Numbered from the stretch's first letter, positions 50,626 through 59,315 are shown. The stretch: DNA of 64,000 bases from RGIG1927 sp045546275 (GCA_045546275.1 JAZQCM010000042.1:1-64000); one strand, 5' to 3'. Translations and numbers: made by a program. Notes: generated by a model not told the origin, from the sequence alone.

Positions 50626-50670
50626 TGCTCTCGTTTTCTCTTGTTTTCTCTTGTTTTCTCTTGTTTTCTC
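50626..50670. repeat. 10-bp tandem repeat in the rplM/ttcA-like intergenic region
   Basis: About three and a half copies of a TTTTCTCTTG unit, with a degenerate first copy (CTCGTTTT), lie between the divergent promoters at 50590 and 50695. The plus strand is pure pyrimidine apart from the G positions. Confidence 0.8.
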
Positions 50671-50694
50671 GAATGGCAATTTTGAAAATTAATG

Positions 50695-50723
50695 TTGCAT
50701 GGAGGCTCTATTGTGTGTATAAT
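50695..50723 (+). promoter_or_regulatory. Sigma-A promoter of the TtcA-like gene
   Basis: TTGCAT (50695-50700) and consensus TATAAT (50718-50723) are 17 bases apart, close before the ribosome site. Confidence 0.75.
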
Positions 50724-50744
50724 TGAAGAAAAGCAGGTGATAGG

Positions 50745-51479
50745 ATGAGAAAAGCGTTAAGCTATATGCGAAAAGCGGTTGACGATTATAACATGATAAA
50801 TGAAAATGACCACATAACCGTGGGGGTTTCGGGCGGCAAGGACAGCCTTTGTTTGTTAGTAACCCTTGCTGCATTAAAAAGGTTTTACCCTAAAAAGTTT
50901 ACCTTATCGGCAATAAGCATTGACATGGGCTTTGAAGGTATGGATTTTTCGCCCATTAAAGAGCTTTGCGAAAAGCTCGGGGTGCCTTACTACGTGAAAA
51001 AAACCGATATAAGGGAAATTATATTTGATGTAAGGAAAGAAAAAAATCCGTGCTCTCTTTGCGCAAATATGCGTCGTGGTGCATTGAATGAAGCCGCAAA
51101 GGAAATCGGCAGTAACAAGGTTGCCTTGGGGCATCATTATGACGATGTTATTGAAACCTTCATGATGAACCAGATTTTTGAAGGCAGAATAGGGTGCTTT
51201 TCCCCAGTGACATACCTTGATAGAAAAGAAGTGTGGGTTATAAGACCCATCATTTATATGCCCGAATGGTTTGTTAAAAGCTTTGCTGAAAAGGAAGAAT
51301 TGCCCATTGTTAAGAACAAATGCACGGCTGACGGAAATACCATGCGAGAAGAGGTTAAAAAGCTTTTGGTTGAAATGGAGCAAAACTACCCCGGACTCAG
51401 ACAAAGGCTCTTTACGGCTCTTTGTACGGCTGAAATTTCGGGCTGGAAGCCATCTACAGGACATGGAAGAAAATTATAG
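50745..51479 (+). CDS. PP-loop ATPase of the TtcA family (tRNA thiolation)
   Basis: This 244-residue N-type ATP pyrophosphatase has the PP-loop GVSGGKDSLCLLV at about residue 28, the CxxC pair in NPCSLCANMRRGAL and the GHHYDDVIETFMMN motif. TtcA adds sulfur to cytidine 32 of tRNAs and holds a Fe-S cluster. Related TtuA-like enzymes modify other uridines, so the target is uncertain. It has its own promoter and terminator. Confidence 0.88.
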   Translation: MRKALSYMRKAVDDYNMINENDHITVGVSGGKDSLCLLVTLAALKRFYPKKFTLSAISIDMGFEGMDFSPIKELCEKLGVPYYVKKTDIREIIFDVRKEKNPCSLCANMRRGALNEAAKEIGSNKVALGHHYDDVIETFMMNQIFEGRIGCFSPVTYLDRKEVWVIRPIIYMPEWFVKSFAEKEELPIVKNKCTADGNTMREEVKKLLVEMEQNYPGLRQRLFTALCTAEISGWKPSTGHGRKL

Positions 51480-51480
51480 T

Positions 51481-51511
51481 AAAAAGAGTAGTTTTTAACT
51501 GCTCTTTTTTT
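51481..51511 (+). terminator. Terminator after the TtcA-like gene
   Basis: A 13-bp stem with one G-T pair (51481-51493 with 51497-51509) has a TTT loop and a T tract. Confidence 0.75.
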
Positions 51512-51543
51512 GTGTGAGAGGCATCAAAAATAGTAGAAAAACG

Positions 51544-51572
51544 TTGAAAATACTATGTATGTATGATAAAAT
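51544..51572 (+). promoter_or_regulatory. Sigma-A promoter of the kinase-hydrogenase operon
   Basis: TTGAAA (51544-51549) and TAAAAT (51567-51572) have 17-base spacing. I see no other promoter or terminator between here and 57164. Confidence 0.65.
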
Positions 51573-51605
51573 AACTATATATTGATTTTTAAAGGAGAGT
51601 CGTCA

Positions 51606-52352
51606 ATGAAACTGGAAAAAGTGATTGCGGTAAGAAATAATAAAACAATTTACCAAGACGGAAATTTGAAGATAAAAGTGTTTGACAGCAGCTACAACAA
51701 GACGGTGGTTCTGAACGAAGCTCTTAACCAGGCAAGAATTGAAGAAACAGGTCTTAACATTCCCAAAATTTTTTCTGTTGAACAGATTGAGGGTAAGTGG
51801 GCTATTGTTTCGGAATATATTGCAGGTAAGACTCTTGCACAATTGATTGATGAAAACCCTGAAAAAGAAGACGAATACCTTGAGCTTATGGTGAATTTGC
51901 ATATTGAAGTTATTTCCAAGCCCTGCAGTATCATGAACCGACTTCATGACAAGCTGACAGAAAAAATTATGGAAAGTGACCTTGATGCAATTACACGCTA
52001 CAATTTTTGCAGAAAAATTATTGAAATGCCTACTCGTACAAAAATATGTCACGGAGACTTTACGCCTTCCAACATTACTGTGGCCGACGATGGAAAGGTG
52101 TATATTATCGACTGGTCCAATGCAGCCCAGGGCAACGCTTCGGCAGACGTTGTGAGAACCTGCTTGCTGTTAAGACTTTCCGGCAAAGAGGAAATGGCAA
52201 ATAAATATTTTAATATGTACTGTGAAAAGAATGGTGCAGACAAAAATTATGCTAAGCAGTGGTTCCCGATTATTGCGGCGGCATTAAGCACCGATGCAAA
52301 GCAGGAAGATAAAGAAAAACTTTTGAACTGGATTAAAAATACCGATTTTTAA
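51606..52352 (+). CDS. APH/choline-kinase-fold phosphotransferase
   Basis: This 248-residue protein has the aminoglycoside-phosphotransferase (protein-kinase-like) fold. The catalytic loop HGDFTPSNI and the metal motif IIDWSNA lie at about residues 154-180. A hinge region (VSEYIAGKTLAQLI) comes before them. Substrates of this family range from antibiotics to choline and proteins, and nothing here selects one. The gene ends 16 bases before the first ferredoxin-like gene, so it is probably part of the hydrogenase operon. The start at 51606 follows AAAGGAGAG. Confidence 0.8.
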   Translation: MKLEKVIAVRNNKTIYQDGNLKIKVFDSSYNKTVVLNEALNQARIEETGLNIPKIFSVEQIEGKWAIVSEYIAGKTLAQLIDENPEKEDEYLELMVNLHIEVISKPCSIMNRLHDKLTEKIMESDLDAITRYNFCRKIIEMPTRTKICHGDFTPSNITVADDGKVYIIDWSNAAQGNASADVVRTCLLLRLSGKEEMANKYFNMYCEKNGADKNYAKQWFPIIAAALSTDAKQEDKEKLLNWIKNTDF

Positions 52353-52368
52353 TGAGAGGAGATTTAAA

Positions 52369-52608
52369 ATGAAAATAACTGTGTGCATAGGAAGCTCGTG
52401 CCATGTTAAAGGCTCAAAGAGTGTGGTGGAAGAGCTGCAGAGACTCATTGGTGAAAATAATGTGGGCAATAAGGTTGAGCTTGGCGGAACATTTTGTTTG
52501 GGAAAGTGCCAGGACGGAGTTTGTGTTGAGGTTGAAAAAGAAATTTTTTCAGTTACTAAAGAAACCGTAGAGGAATTTTTCCGAAAAGAGGTTTTGAATA
52601 AATTATGA
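52369..52608 (+). CDS. Thioredoxin-like [2Fe-2S] ferredoxin, copy 1
   Basis: This 79-residue protein matches the thioredoxin-like ferredoxin family (NuoE C-terminal domain, HydC-like). Cluster ligands are likely from CIGSSCHVKG near the start and FCLGKC near residue 48. It should shuttle electrons to or from the hydrogenase-type proteins encoded downstream. No NuoF flavin subunit is present. The ATG follows GAGGAG. Its stop overlaps the next gene by 4 bases. Confidence 0.85.
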   Translation: MKITVCIGSSCHVKGSKSVVEELQRLIGENNVGNKVELGGTFCLGKCQDGVCVEVEKEIFSVTKETVEEFFRKEVLNKL

Positions 52609-52850
52609 TTATTCAGATTTGCGTAGGAAGCTCTTGTCACCTCAAAGGGTCGTATGAGCTTGTTGAAAAGTTTAAAAACGCCATTGAAGCACATGACTTA
52701 GAAGCAGAAATCACCCTTGCAGGCAGTTTTTGCACAGGAAAATGCAACCGTGAAGGCGTGACGGTTTTGATTGATGATGAAATTTTTACAGGATTAACCC
52801 CTGATGGATTTAAGGAGTTTTTTAAAGAAAATGTATTAGACAAAATCTGA
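52605..52850 (+). CDS. Thioredoxin-like [2Fe-2S] ferredoxin, copy 2
   Basis: This 81-residue paralogue of the preceding protein has CVGSSCHLKGSYELVEKF and FCTGKCNREG as cluster regions. The two copies clearly arose by duplication but have diverged well. The start overlaps the previous stop (ATGA), so the two are made in a coupled way. Its role as an electron carrier is inferred from family and position. Confidence 0.85.
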   Translation: MIIQICVGSSCHLKGSYELVEKFKNAIEAHDLEAEITLAGSFCTGKCNREGVTVLIDDEIFTGLTPDGFKEFFKENVLDKI

Positions 52851-52867
52851 AGAAGGGAAGACAGTAT

Positions 52868-54544
52868 ATGCCAAAGTGCATGATATCCAAAAAAAGTGAT
52901 TGTAAAAATTGCTATAAATGTATACGTAATTGCCCGATTAAAGCAATTCGTTTTTCGGGCAACCAGGCACAGATAATCGGAAACGAGTGCATTCTTTGCG
53001 GTCGTTGCTACACAGTTTGCCCCCAGAATGCAAAAGAGGTTGTAAGTGAGGTTGAAAAGGCAAAGGTGCTTATTGCATCCGGCGATGAGGTTTATGTAAG
53101 CCTGGCGCCCTCTTTTATTACAAAGTTTGACAATGCGGGCATTGAGTCAATGGAAGAAGCCCTTAAAAAGCTTGGCTTTACAGGCTGTGAGGAAACTGCA
53201 ATAGGTGCCACAATTGTAAAAAATGAATACGAAAAAATGCTTTCGACAGGCGATAGAAATATTGTTATATCCTCCTGTTGTCACAGCATAAATCTTCTTA
53301 TACAGAAGTATTTTCCTAAGGCGCTTACATATCTTGCAGACGTGTTAAGCCCCATGCTGGCACACGGTGCCGATATTAAAAAACGCCACGAAAACGCAAA
53401 GGTTGTATTTGTTGGTCCTTGTATTGCAAAAAAGGATGAAGCTGAACATTACGAAGGCTTTGTAGATGCAGTGCTTACCTTTGAAGAATTGGAAAACTGG
53501 TTTAAAGAAGAAGGTATTGTGCCCGACAAGAATGTTATATCCTGTGAAAAATCAAGAGCAAGGTTTTTCCCTGTTACAGGCGGTATTCTTAAAACAATGG
53601 CGTGCAATGAAGAAAAGTACGAATACATTGCCCTTGACGGCATTGAAAACTGCATGGAAGTACTCCGCGAAATTGAAGAAGGCAGAATAAATAACTGCTT
53701 TATTGAAATGTCGGCTTGTGTAGGTGGCTGTGTGAACGGTCCTGCTATGGGTAAAAAGGAGTATTCGCCTGTTATCGATTTTATAGCGGTGAAAAATTTT
53801 GCAGGCGCAGAAGACTATGATGTTAATCAGCCTGACAGCTTCGATTTAAGAAAAATTTTCGATTTTATAGAAAGAAGGTCACAAGAGCCTAATGATACTG
53901 AGGTTGAGGCTGTCCTTCGTCAAATGGGCAAGTTCAAGTTGGGCGATGAATTGAACTGCGGACTTTGCGGCTACAACACCTGCCGTGACAAGGCAAAGGC
54001 TATTTGTCAGGGCAAGGCGGAAATAAGCATGTGCCTTCCGTTTTTGAAGGATAAAGCCGAAAGCTTTTCAGACACAATTGTTAAAAACACACCCAATGGT
54101 CTTATTGCACTTAATGAAAGCTTAGAGGTACAGCAAATAAACGAAGCTGCACAAAAAATGATGAATTTAAGATATGCATCGGATATTTTGGGTGAGCCTG
54201 TGGTGAGAATTCTTGACCCTAAGGACTTTGTTGATGTTTTAAATTCAGGCAGAGATATACGAAACAAGAGAGTTTATCTTGCCGAGTACAAACGCTATGC
54301 TGACGAAACTATTGTGTATGACAGAGATTCAAGAATGTTAGTTGCAATACTTCGTGACGTTACCGATGAAGAAACCGAAAGGGAAAAGAAAGAGTCTATC
54401 AGCCGACAGACCGTAGAGGTTGCAGATAAGGTTGTTGAAAAGCAGATGAGAATTGTTCAGGAAATCGCATCGCTCCTTGGTGAAACAGCCGCCGAAACAA
54501 AAATTGCACTGTCAAAGTTAAAGGAGTCGATTGCTGATGAATGA
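52868..54544 (+). CDS. PAS-containing sensory-type [FeFe] hydrogenase (HydS-like)
   Basis: This 558-residue protein has two N-terminal [4Fe-4S] ferredoxin motifs (CKNCYKCIRNC and CILCGRCYTVC). A [FeFe] hydrogenase H-cluster domain covers about 75-320. Its motifs are altered: SSCCHS (C137-C138) in place of TSCCP, VGPCIAKKDE in place of the MPC loop, and EMSACVGGCVNG. A further Fe-S domain (CGLCGYNTCRDKAKAIC, about 365-395) and a PAS domain (about 400-500) follow, then a helical tail. This order is that of group C sensory hydrogenases, thought to report H2 or redox state rather than turn over rapidly. No kinase output domain is attached. Confidence 0.85.
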   Translation: MPKCMISKKSDCKNCYKCIRNCPIKAIRFSGNQAQIIGNECILCGRCYTVCPQNAKEVVSEVEKAKVLIASGDEVYVSLAPSFITKFDNAGIESMEEALKKLGFTGCEETAIGATIVKNEYEKMLSTGDRNIVISSCCHSINLLIQKYFPKALTYLADVLSPMLAHGADIKKRHENAKVVFVGPCIAKKDEAEHYEGFVDAVLTFEELENWFKEEGIVPDKNVISCEKSRARFFPVTGGILKTMACNEEKYEYIALDGIENCMEVLREIEEGRINNCFIEMSACVGGCVNGPAMGKKEYSPVIDFIAVKNFAGAEDYDVNQPDSFDLRKIFDFIERRSQEPNDTEVEAVLRQMGKFKLGDELNCGLCGYNTCRDKAKAICQGKAEISMCLPFLKDKAESFSDTIVKNTPNGLIALNESLEVQQINEAAQKMMNLRYASDILGEPVVRILDPKDFVDVLNSGRDIRNKRVYLAEYKRYADETIVYDRDSRMLVAILRDVTDEETEREKKESISRQTVEVADKVVEKQMRIVQEIASLLGETAAETKIALSKLKESIADE

Positions 54545-55709
54545 TCTTAGTGCTGAAATCGGTTACAAAAGCATAAACCATTACGGTGAAGAGCTGTGCG
54601 GAGACCATGTGGACATAATTGAGCAGGACGAAAACTCCACAGTTATAGTTTTGGCTGACGGCTTGGGTAGTGGCGTTAAAGCCAGCATCCTTTCCACATT
54701 GACATCAAAAATAATCTCAACAATGATGGCTGCAGGATTGGGAATAGAAGAATGTGTTAAAACCATTGCTGCAACCTTACCGGTGTGCTCAGTCCGCGGT
54801 GTGGCTTACTCAACCTTTACCATCATACATCTTATTGACAGGGAAACTGCCGACATTATACAGTACGACAATCCCCAGGTTATCATTCTTCGAAACGGCA
54901 AAAATTACGACTATCCCAAAACCGAAATGAATATTGACGGCAAAAAAATATTCCGTTCAAGCATTAAGTTGTGTGAGGATGATTTGATTATTGCAATGAG
55001 CGACGGATGTCCTCATGCGGGCATAGGAATGGCGTACAATTTTGGTTGGAAAAGAGAAGAAATCATCGATTTCATGGAAATGATGAGCACCTGCGGATAT
55101 ACTGCAAAAAATTTATCCACCATTCTGGTGGATGAGTGCAACAAGCTCTACAACAATAAGCCCGGTGATGATACCACTGCGTGTGTTGTGAGAATAAGAC
55201 GCCGTGAGCCTATGAATTTGTTGTTTGGTCCGCCATATAACCGTGACGACTGCAACCGTATGATGGCTTTGTTTTTTTCAAAGGAAGGCAAGCACATTGT
55301 ATGCGGCGGTACAACCAGTTCAATTGTTGGCAAGTACCTGGGCAAGCCTGTTAGGGCAAGCTTGAATTTTGAAAATTCCGATGTTCCTCCGATTGCAGAA
55401 ATTGAAGGTGTGGACCTTGTAACTGAAGGCGTTATAACCATTAACAAGGTTGTTGAATATGCGAAGGACTATATCGGAGAAAACCGATTGTATGAAAAAT
55501 GGAACTTCAAGCGTGATGGTGCGGCGCTTATATCCAGGCTTCTTTTTGAAGAGGCAACGGATATAAATTTCTACGTGGGCAGAGCAATCAATCCTGCACA
55601 CCAGAACCCCGATTTGCCAATAAACTTCAACATTAAAATGAATCTGGTTGAAGAATTGAGCAGTTGCCTTAAACAAATGGGCAAAAGGATAAAAGTGAGT
55701 TATTTCTAA
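54537..55709 (+). CDS. SpoIIE-type PP2C protein phosphatase
   Basis: This 390-residue protein's N-terminal part (about 1-225) is a PP2C/SpoIIE serine phosphatase with metal aspartates in ADGLGSGVKAS, MSDGCPHAG and PGDDTTACVV. The C-terminal 160 residues (with HIVCGGTTSSIVGKYLG) form a domain I do not recognise. There is no membrane segment, unlike true SpoIIE. It overlaps the HydS-like gene by 8 bases, with AAGGAG upstream of ATG 54537. It probably dephosphorylates a partner in a pathway controlled by that sensor. Confidence 0.85.
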   Translation: MNDLSAEIGYKSINHYGEELCGDHVDIIEQDENSTVIVLADGLGSGVKASILSTLTSKIISTMMAAGLGIEECVKTIAATLPVCSVRGVAYSTFTIIHLIDRETADIIQYDNPQVIILRNGKNYDYPKTEMNIDGKKIFRSSIKLCEDDLIIAMSDGCPHAGIGMAYNFGWKREEIIDFMEMMSTCGYTAKNLSTILVDECNKLYNNKPGDDTTACVVRIRRREPMNLLFGPPYNRDDCNRMMALFFSKEGKHIVCGGTTSSIVGKYLGKPVRASLNFENSDVPPIAEIEGVDLVTEGVITINKVVEYAKDYIGENRLYEKWNFKRDGAALISRLLFEEATDINFYVGRAINPAHQNPDLPINFNIKMNLVEELSSCLKQMGKRIKVSYF

Positions 55710-55721
55710 GGAGTATAATAT

Positions 55722-57164
55722 ATGAGAAAATTTGATACAAAGGTACAGCATCTTAAATATGAGGTGTTAAGGGAGGTTGCCCGTCAGGCGTGGGACGACA
55801 CGCTTTTGGAAAACTACCTTGAAATACCCAAAATTATTGTGCCCGGCGAAGAACCCACAATGCGTTGCTGTATTAATAAAGAAAGAGCAATATTGGCAGA
55901 AAGAGTTAAGATGGCAATGGGCGGAACACGTGAAAACCCCAACAATATTGAGGTTTTGCCAATGGCGTGCGACAAATGCCCTGCATCAGGCTATGAGGTT
56001 ATAGCAGACAGCTGTCGTAACTGTCTTGCTCATAGCTGCGAAGAATCCTGTAAATTCGGTGCAATATATTTTGACCACGACCACCGTGCGCACATTGACA
56101 AGGAAAAGTGCAAAAACTGCGGTCAGTGCGCACAAAACTGCTCTTTCTCCGCTATTGTGAAAAGGGAACGCCCCTGCATGAAGGCGTGCAAGGTTAAGGC
56201 TATCAGTGCTGAGGGCGGTAAGAGTGCATCAATTGATAACAGTAAATGTATTCAGTGCGGTGCATGTGTTTACAAGTGCCCCTTCGGTGCTATTACCGAC
56301 AAGAGCTATATTTTGAATGTTATTGATATACTGAGAAAAGGCAAGGAGAAAAACTACAGGGTTTATGCTGTTGTTGCGCCTGCAATCTACAGCCAGTTTA
56401 AGTATGCAAAGCTTGGTCAGGTGGTGTCGGGGCTAAAGGAATTAGGCTTCCACACTGTGGTAGAAGCGGCATTGGGCGGTGATATGGTAGCTTTGAAGGA
56501 AAGTAAGGAGCTTAGTGAAAAAGGCTTTTTAACAACCTCCTGTTGCCCTGCATTTGTGGCGTATATAAAAAGTCAGGTGCCCGACATGGTGGAATATGTT
56601 TCACATAACTATTCTCCCATGGTGGAAATGGCGAAGTTTATTAAAGAAACAGACAAGGATGCAAAGGTTGTGTTTATTGGTCCTTGTACTGCGAAAAAGG
56701 GCGAAGCAAAGCTCGAAAAAAGCCAGCCTCATATAGATGAGGTGCTCACCTTTGAAGAATTGCAGGCACTTTTCGATAGCCGTGACATTGAACTTGAAAA
56801 GCTTTCTGAGGATGTTTTGAACAACGCATCCTATTACGGCAGAATTTTTGCCCGTAGTGGTGGCGTGGCAGAAGCTGCTGCACAGGCTTTAAAAGAACAG
56901 GGCATTGAATTTGATGCAAAGCCTCTTGTTTGTAACGGTATTGAAGAATGTATGAAAGCACTATTGGTTGCCTCCAAAAAGTTAAAGGCAGGACAAATGC
57001 CCGAATATAACTTTATCGAAGGTATGGCTTGCGTGGGTGGATGCATTAACGGTGCAGGCTGTCTTACACATAGCGAGATGAAAAACAAAATGGATGTTGA
57101 TAAGTACGGCAAAGAAGCTATGGAAAAAACCATTAAGGATGCAGTTGACGCTGTAACAATGTAA
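55722..57164 (+). CDS. [FeFe] hydrogenase, group B-like
   Basis: This 480-residue protein has an N-terminal Cys-rich region, ferredoxin motifs (CKNCGQCAQNC, CIQCGACVYKC) and an H-cluster domain with TTSCCPAF, IGPCTAKKGE and EGMACVGGCING. All H-cluster cysteines are therefore present. The N-terminal KYEVLREVARQAWDD and CRNCLAHSC regions fit the group B1/B3 hydrogenases of Clostridia (from memory). It should oxidise or form H2 with ferredoxin. The maturation genes hydEFG are not in the window. It closes the operon. Confidence 0.87.
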   Translation: MRKFDTKVQHLKYEVLREVARQAWDDTLLENYLEIPKIIVPGEEPTMRCCINKERAILAERVKMAMGGTRENPNNIEVLPMACDKCPASGYEVIADSCRNCLAHSCEESCKFGAIYFDHDHRAHIDKEKCKNCGQCAQNCSFSAIVKRERPCMKACKVKAISAEGGKSASIDNSKCIQCGACVYKCPFGAITDKSYILNVIDILRKGKEKNYRVYAVVAPAIYSQFKYAKLGQVVSGLKELGFHTVVEAALGGDMVALKESKELSEKGFLTTSCCPAFVAYIKSQVPDMVEYVSHNYSPMVEMAKFIKETDKDAKVVFIGPCTAKKGEAKLEKSQPHIDEVLTFEELQALFDSRDIELEKLSEDVLNNASYYGRIFARSGGVAEAAAQALKEQGIEFDAKPLVCNGIEECMKALLVASKKLKAGQMPEYNFIEGMACVGGCINGAGCLTHSEMKNKMDVDKYGKEAMEKTIKDAVDAVTM

Positions 57165-57197
57165 AAAAGTGGTGTTGCTATTGCAACACCACTTTTT
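57164..57197. terminator. Terminator of the hydrogenase operon
   Basis: A perfect 15-bp stem (AAAAAGTGGTGTTGC with GCAACACCACTTTTT) has a 4-base loop. It is also usable by the convergent reductase gene. Confidence 0.9.
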
Positions 57198-57199
57198 GT

Positions 57200-57820
57200 T
57201 TATCTTATAAAGTTTGTTCTTGCACCGGAATCGGGGGTGGGGTGGGGAATATTGTTCGCCTTGCCCAATTCAATGCACTTTAAAAGCCATGCCATGTTTT
57301 TGCCCAAATTACGCATGGTCTGCATGCCTTCCTCGTCCTTTAAAACATCCTCGGGGGTGGAGCCGTGAACCATGTTCCAGTAAGAGGATGAAACAACGGG
57401 CATGTTTGAAATGGTAAGGTGCTTACTAAGCTGGTCAAGGGTAGCCGAAGTACCGCCACGACGAGCCGATGCAATGCAGGCACCTAACTTATACCTCAAA
57501 TCCTTTCCGCCTGCATAGAAAAGGCGGTCCATAAAGCTTGTTATTGCACCTGATGCGGAAGCGTAGTGTACAGGTGAGCCGAAAACAAAGCCGTCAAATT
57601 CACAAAGACGGGGAATGATTTTGTTCACAGCGTCGTTGTCGGTAACGCATTTGCCCATTTTCGAGCAATAGCCGCAACCCATACAACCCTTTGTGGTGTC
57701 GCCAACGTAAAGAACTTCTGTTTCAATACCTTCGTTGTTCAAAACATCGCCAACTGCTTTAAGGGCGGTGTATGTACAGCCTGTTTTGTGGGGACTGCCG
57801 TTAATAAGTAATACTTTCAT
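57200..57820 (-). CDS. Flavodoxin-like NAD(P)H-dependent FMN reductase
   Basis: This 206-residue protein has the flavodoxin-fold FMN site LLINGSPHKTGCTYTAL and VFGSPVHYASASGAITSFMDR. The cysteine run TKGCMGCGYCSKMGKC resembles the compact [4Fe-4S] motif of iron-sulfur flavoproteins. It probably reduces quinones, flavins or oxygen species with electrons from NAD(P)H or ferredoxin. It is convergent with the hydrogenase operon. The ATG follows GGAGG. Confidence 0.87.
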   Translation of the reverse strand: MKVLLINGSPHKTGCTYTALKAVGDVLNNEGIETEVLYVGDTTKGCMGCGYCSKMGKCVTDNDAVNKIIPRLCEFDGFVFGSPVHYASASGAITSFMDRLFYAGGKDLRYKLGACIASARRGGTSATLDQLSKHLTISNMPVVSSSYWNMVHGSTPEDVLKDEEGMQTMRNLGKNMAWLLKCIELGKANNIPHPTPDSGARTNFIR

Positions 57821-57838
57821 TTTTAATTCCTCCTGAAA

Positions 57839-57873
57839 AAAGCCTTTGAGAATATTATATTCCCAAAGGCTTT
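57839..57873 (-). terminator. Terminator after the AGCS symporter gene
   Basis: A 10-bp stem (AAAGCCTTTG with CAAAGGCTTT) is extended by a partly paired GAATAT/ATATTC segment. It ends in a run of T when read on the minus strand. Confidence 0.8.
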
Positions 57874-57885
57874 CAAAATCAATTA

Positions 57886-59265
57886 TTATTTAGTTTTTTT
57901 GTATTCTTTAAGTAACTTCAAGGGCTCTTTTGCCATGGGGAAGAGAACAATCATATTGAAGATTGTCATCAAGGCAATACCAACGTCTGCCAGATCCCAT
58001 ACAAAGGTGTATGCAGCAAGACCGCCGATAAAGAGCATTGCAAGAGCGAAAACCTTATAAATTGTCTGGCTTGTCCAGTTGTCGCCGAAAAGGTAAGCCA
58101 CATTACCTCTTGCGTAGAAGAGAATACCGATAAATGTGGATACACAGAAAAGAGCCAGAATGATTGCAGTGAAGATAACGCCTGCCTGACCTAAATGGTG
58201 CCCCATTGCATAGGAAAGAAGGTCCATGCCCTCCAAACCTTCGCCACCGGGAGCAAGAAGGAGTAAAAGAGCTGTACAGGTACAGATAACGATTGTGTCG
58301 ATAAACACGCCCAAGGACTGTAAAAGACCGCCCTTTACGGGGTTATCTGTATCAGCAGCTGCTGCTGCACAGGGAGCAGAGCCACTGCCTGCTTCGTTTG
58401 AAAACAAGCCACGCTTTGCACCCATCATGATAACTGTACCGATGCCACCGCCTGCAATTTCCTTTATACCAAAGGCTTCCTGAATAATGCGGAGTAAAAC
58501 AGCGGGAACCTCTGTAATGTTAATTGCAATTACAACGAGTGTTATAACAAAGTAAATAGCAGCCATTATGGGAACGATAACATCCAATACCTTAACTGTT
58601 GCATCCTTTCTTAAAACGATAATAGCACAGATTACAACAAGAAGTATTGTTGTGTATAAGGGGTCAAAGCTGAATGCAGCCTTGAAACCGCTTGTAACGC
58701 TGTTACCGATAACCTGGCTTACGCCACCCCAGCAGATAAGACCGGAGATTGCAAAAAGGATTGCGATAATGCTCTTTCCGTCCTTACCCTTTTTAAAGAA
58801 ATCGTGGATATAGTAGGCAGGACCACCACGGAAACCACCGTAAAGAGGGTCCTTTTCCTTGTGAAGCTGAGCAAGAGTTGCTTCGATAAAGGCTGTGGAG
58901 GAGCCTAAAATTGCTGTTATCCACATCCAGAAAACTGCACCTGCACCGCCCACGCTTACTGCGGCAACAACACCTGCAAGGTTACCCATACCAACTCGTG
59001 TTGCTGTTGAAACAACAAGTGCCTGGAACCCTGAAAGGCTGTTTTTGTCGTCAGATGCCTTCTTTTCGGTTGTTATGCGAATCATTTCACCGAAATAGCG
59101 GAAAAGAACAAAGCCTGTTTTAATTGTGAAATAGATACCCGAGGGGATTAAGATAAGCACTAAAAGAGAAATGCCTAAGCTTGAACCGCCGGGAAGGGGA
59201 ATCTGAAACAAATCGCCCCAGAAAAGGTTGTAAATGAAGCTGATTATGCTTTGAATAGTAGTCAT
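57886..59265 (-). CDS. Sodium:alanine (AGCS family) symporter
   Basis: This 459-residue membrane protein of the alanine/glycine:cation symporter family has about eleven helices and the signature GMGNLAGVVAAVSVGG, plus NEAGSGSAPCAAAAADTDNP. It imports small amino acids (alanine, glycine or similar) with sodium. It is divergent from the LysR-family gene at 59384, with overlapping promoters, so that regulator probably controls it. The length matches AlsT-type members. Confidence 0.93.
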   Translation of the reverse strand: MTTIQSIISFIYNLFWGDLFQIPLPGGSSLGISLLVLILIPSGIYFTIKTGFVLFRYFGEMIRITTEKKASDDKNSLSGFQALVVSTATRVGMGNLAGVVAAVSVGGAGAVFWMWITAILGSSTAFIEATLAQLHKEKDPLYGGFRGGPAYYIHDFFKKGKDGKSIIAILFAISGLICWGGVSQVIGNSVTSGFKAAFSFDPLYTTILLVVICAIIVLRKDATVKVLDVIVPIMAAIYFVITLVVIAINITEVPAVLLRIIQEAFGIKEIAGGGIGTVIMMGAKRGLFSNEAGSGSAPCAAAAADTDNPVKGGLLQSLGVFIDTIVICTCTALLLLLAPGGEGLEGMDLLSYAMGHHLGQAGVIFTAIILALFCVSTFIGILFYARGNVAYLFGDNWTSQTIYKVFALAMLFIGGLAAYTFVWDLADVGIALMTIFNMIVLFPMAKEPLKLLKEYKKTK

Positions 59266-59286
59266 AAAATTTTCCTTTCTTATGTA

Positions 59287-59315
59287 TTGAATTTTTTACG
59301 TATATAGTATATACT
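59287..59315 (+). promoter_or_regulatory. Promoter of the LysR-family gene
   Basis: TTGAAT (59287-59292) and TATACT (59310-59315) are 17 bases apart. The -10 shares bases with the opposing symporter promoter. Confidence 0.6.

Noticed and set aside
50626..50670. CRISPR-like array
   Set aside because: Units are 10 bases, directly abutting, without spacers.
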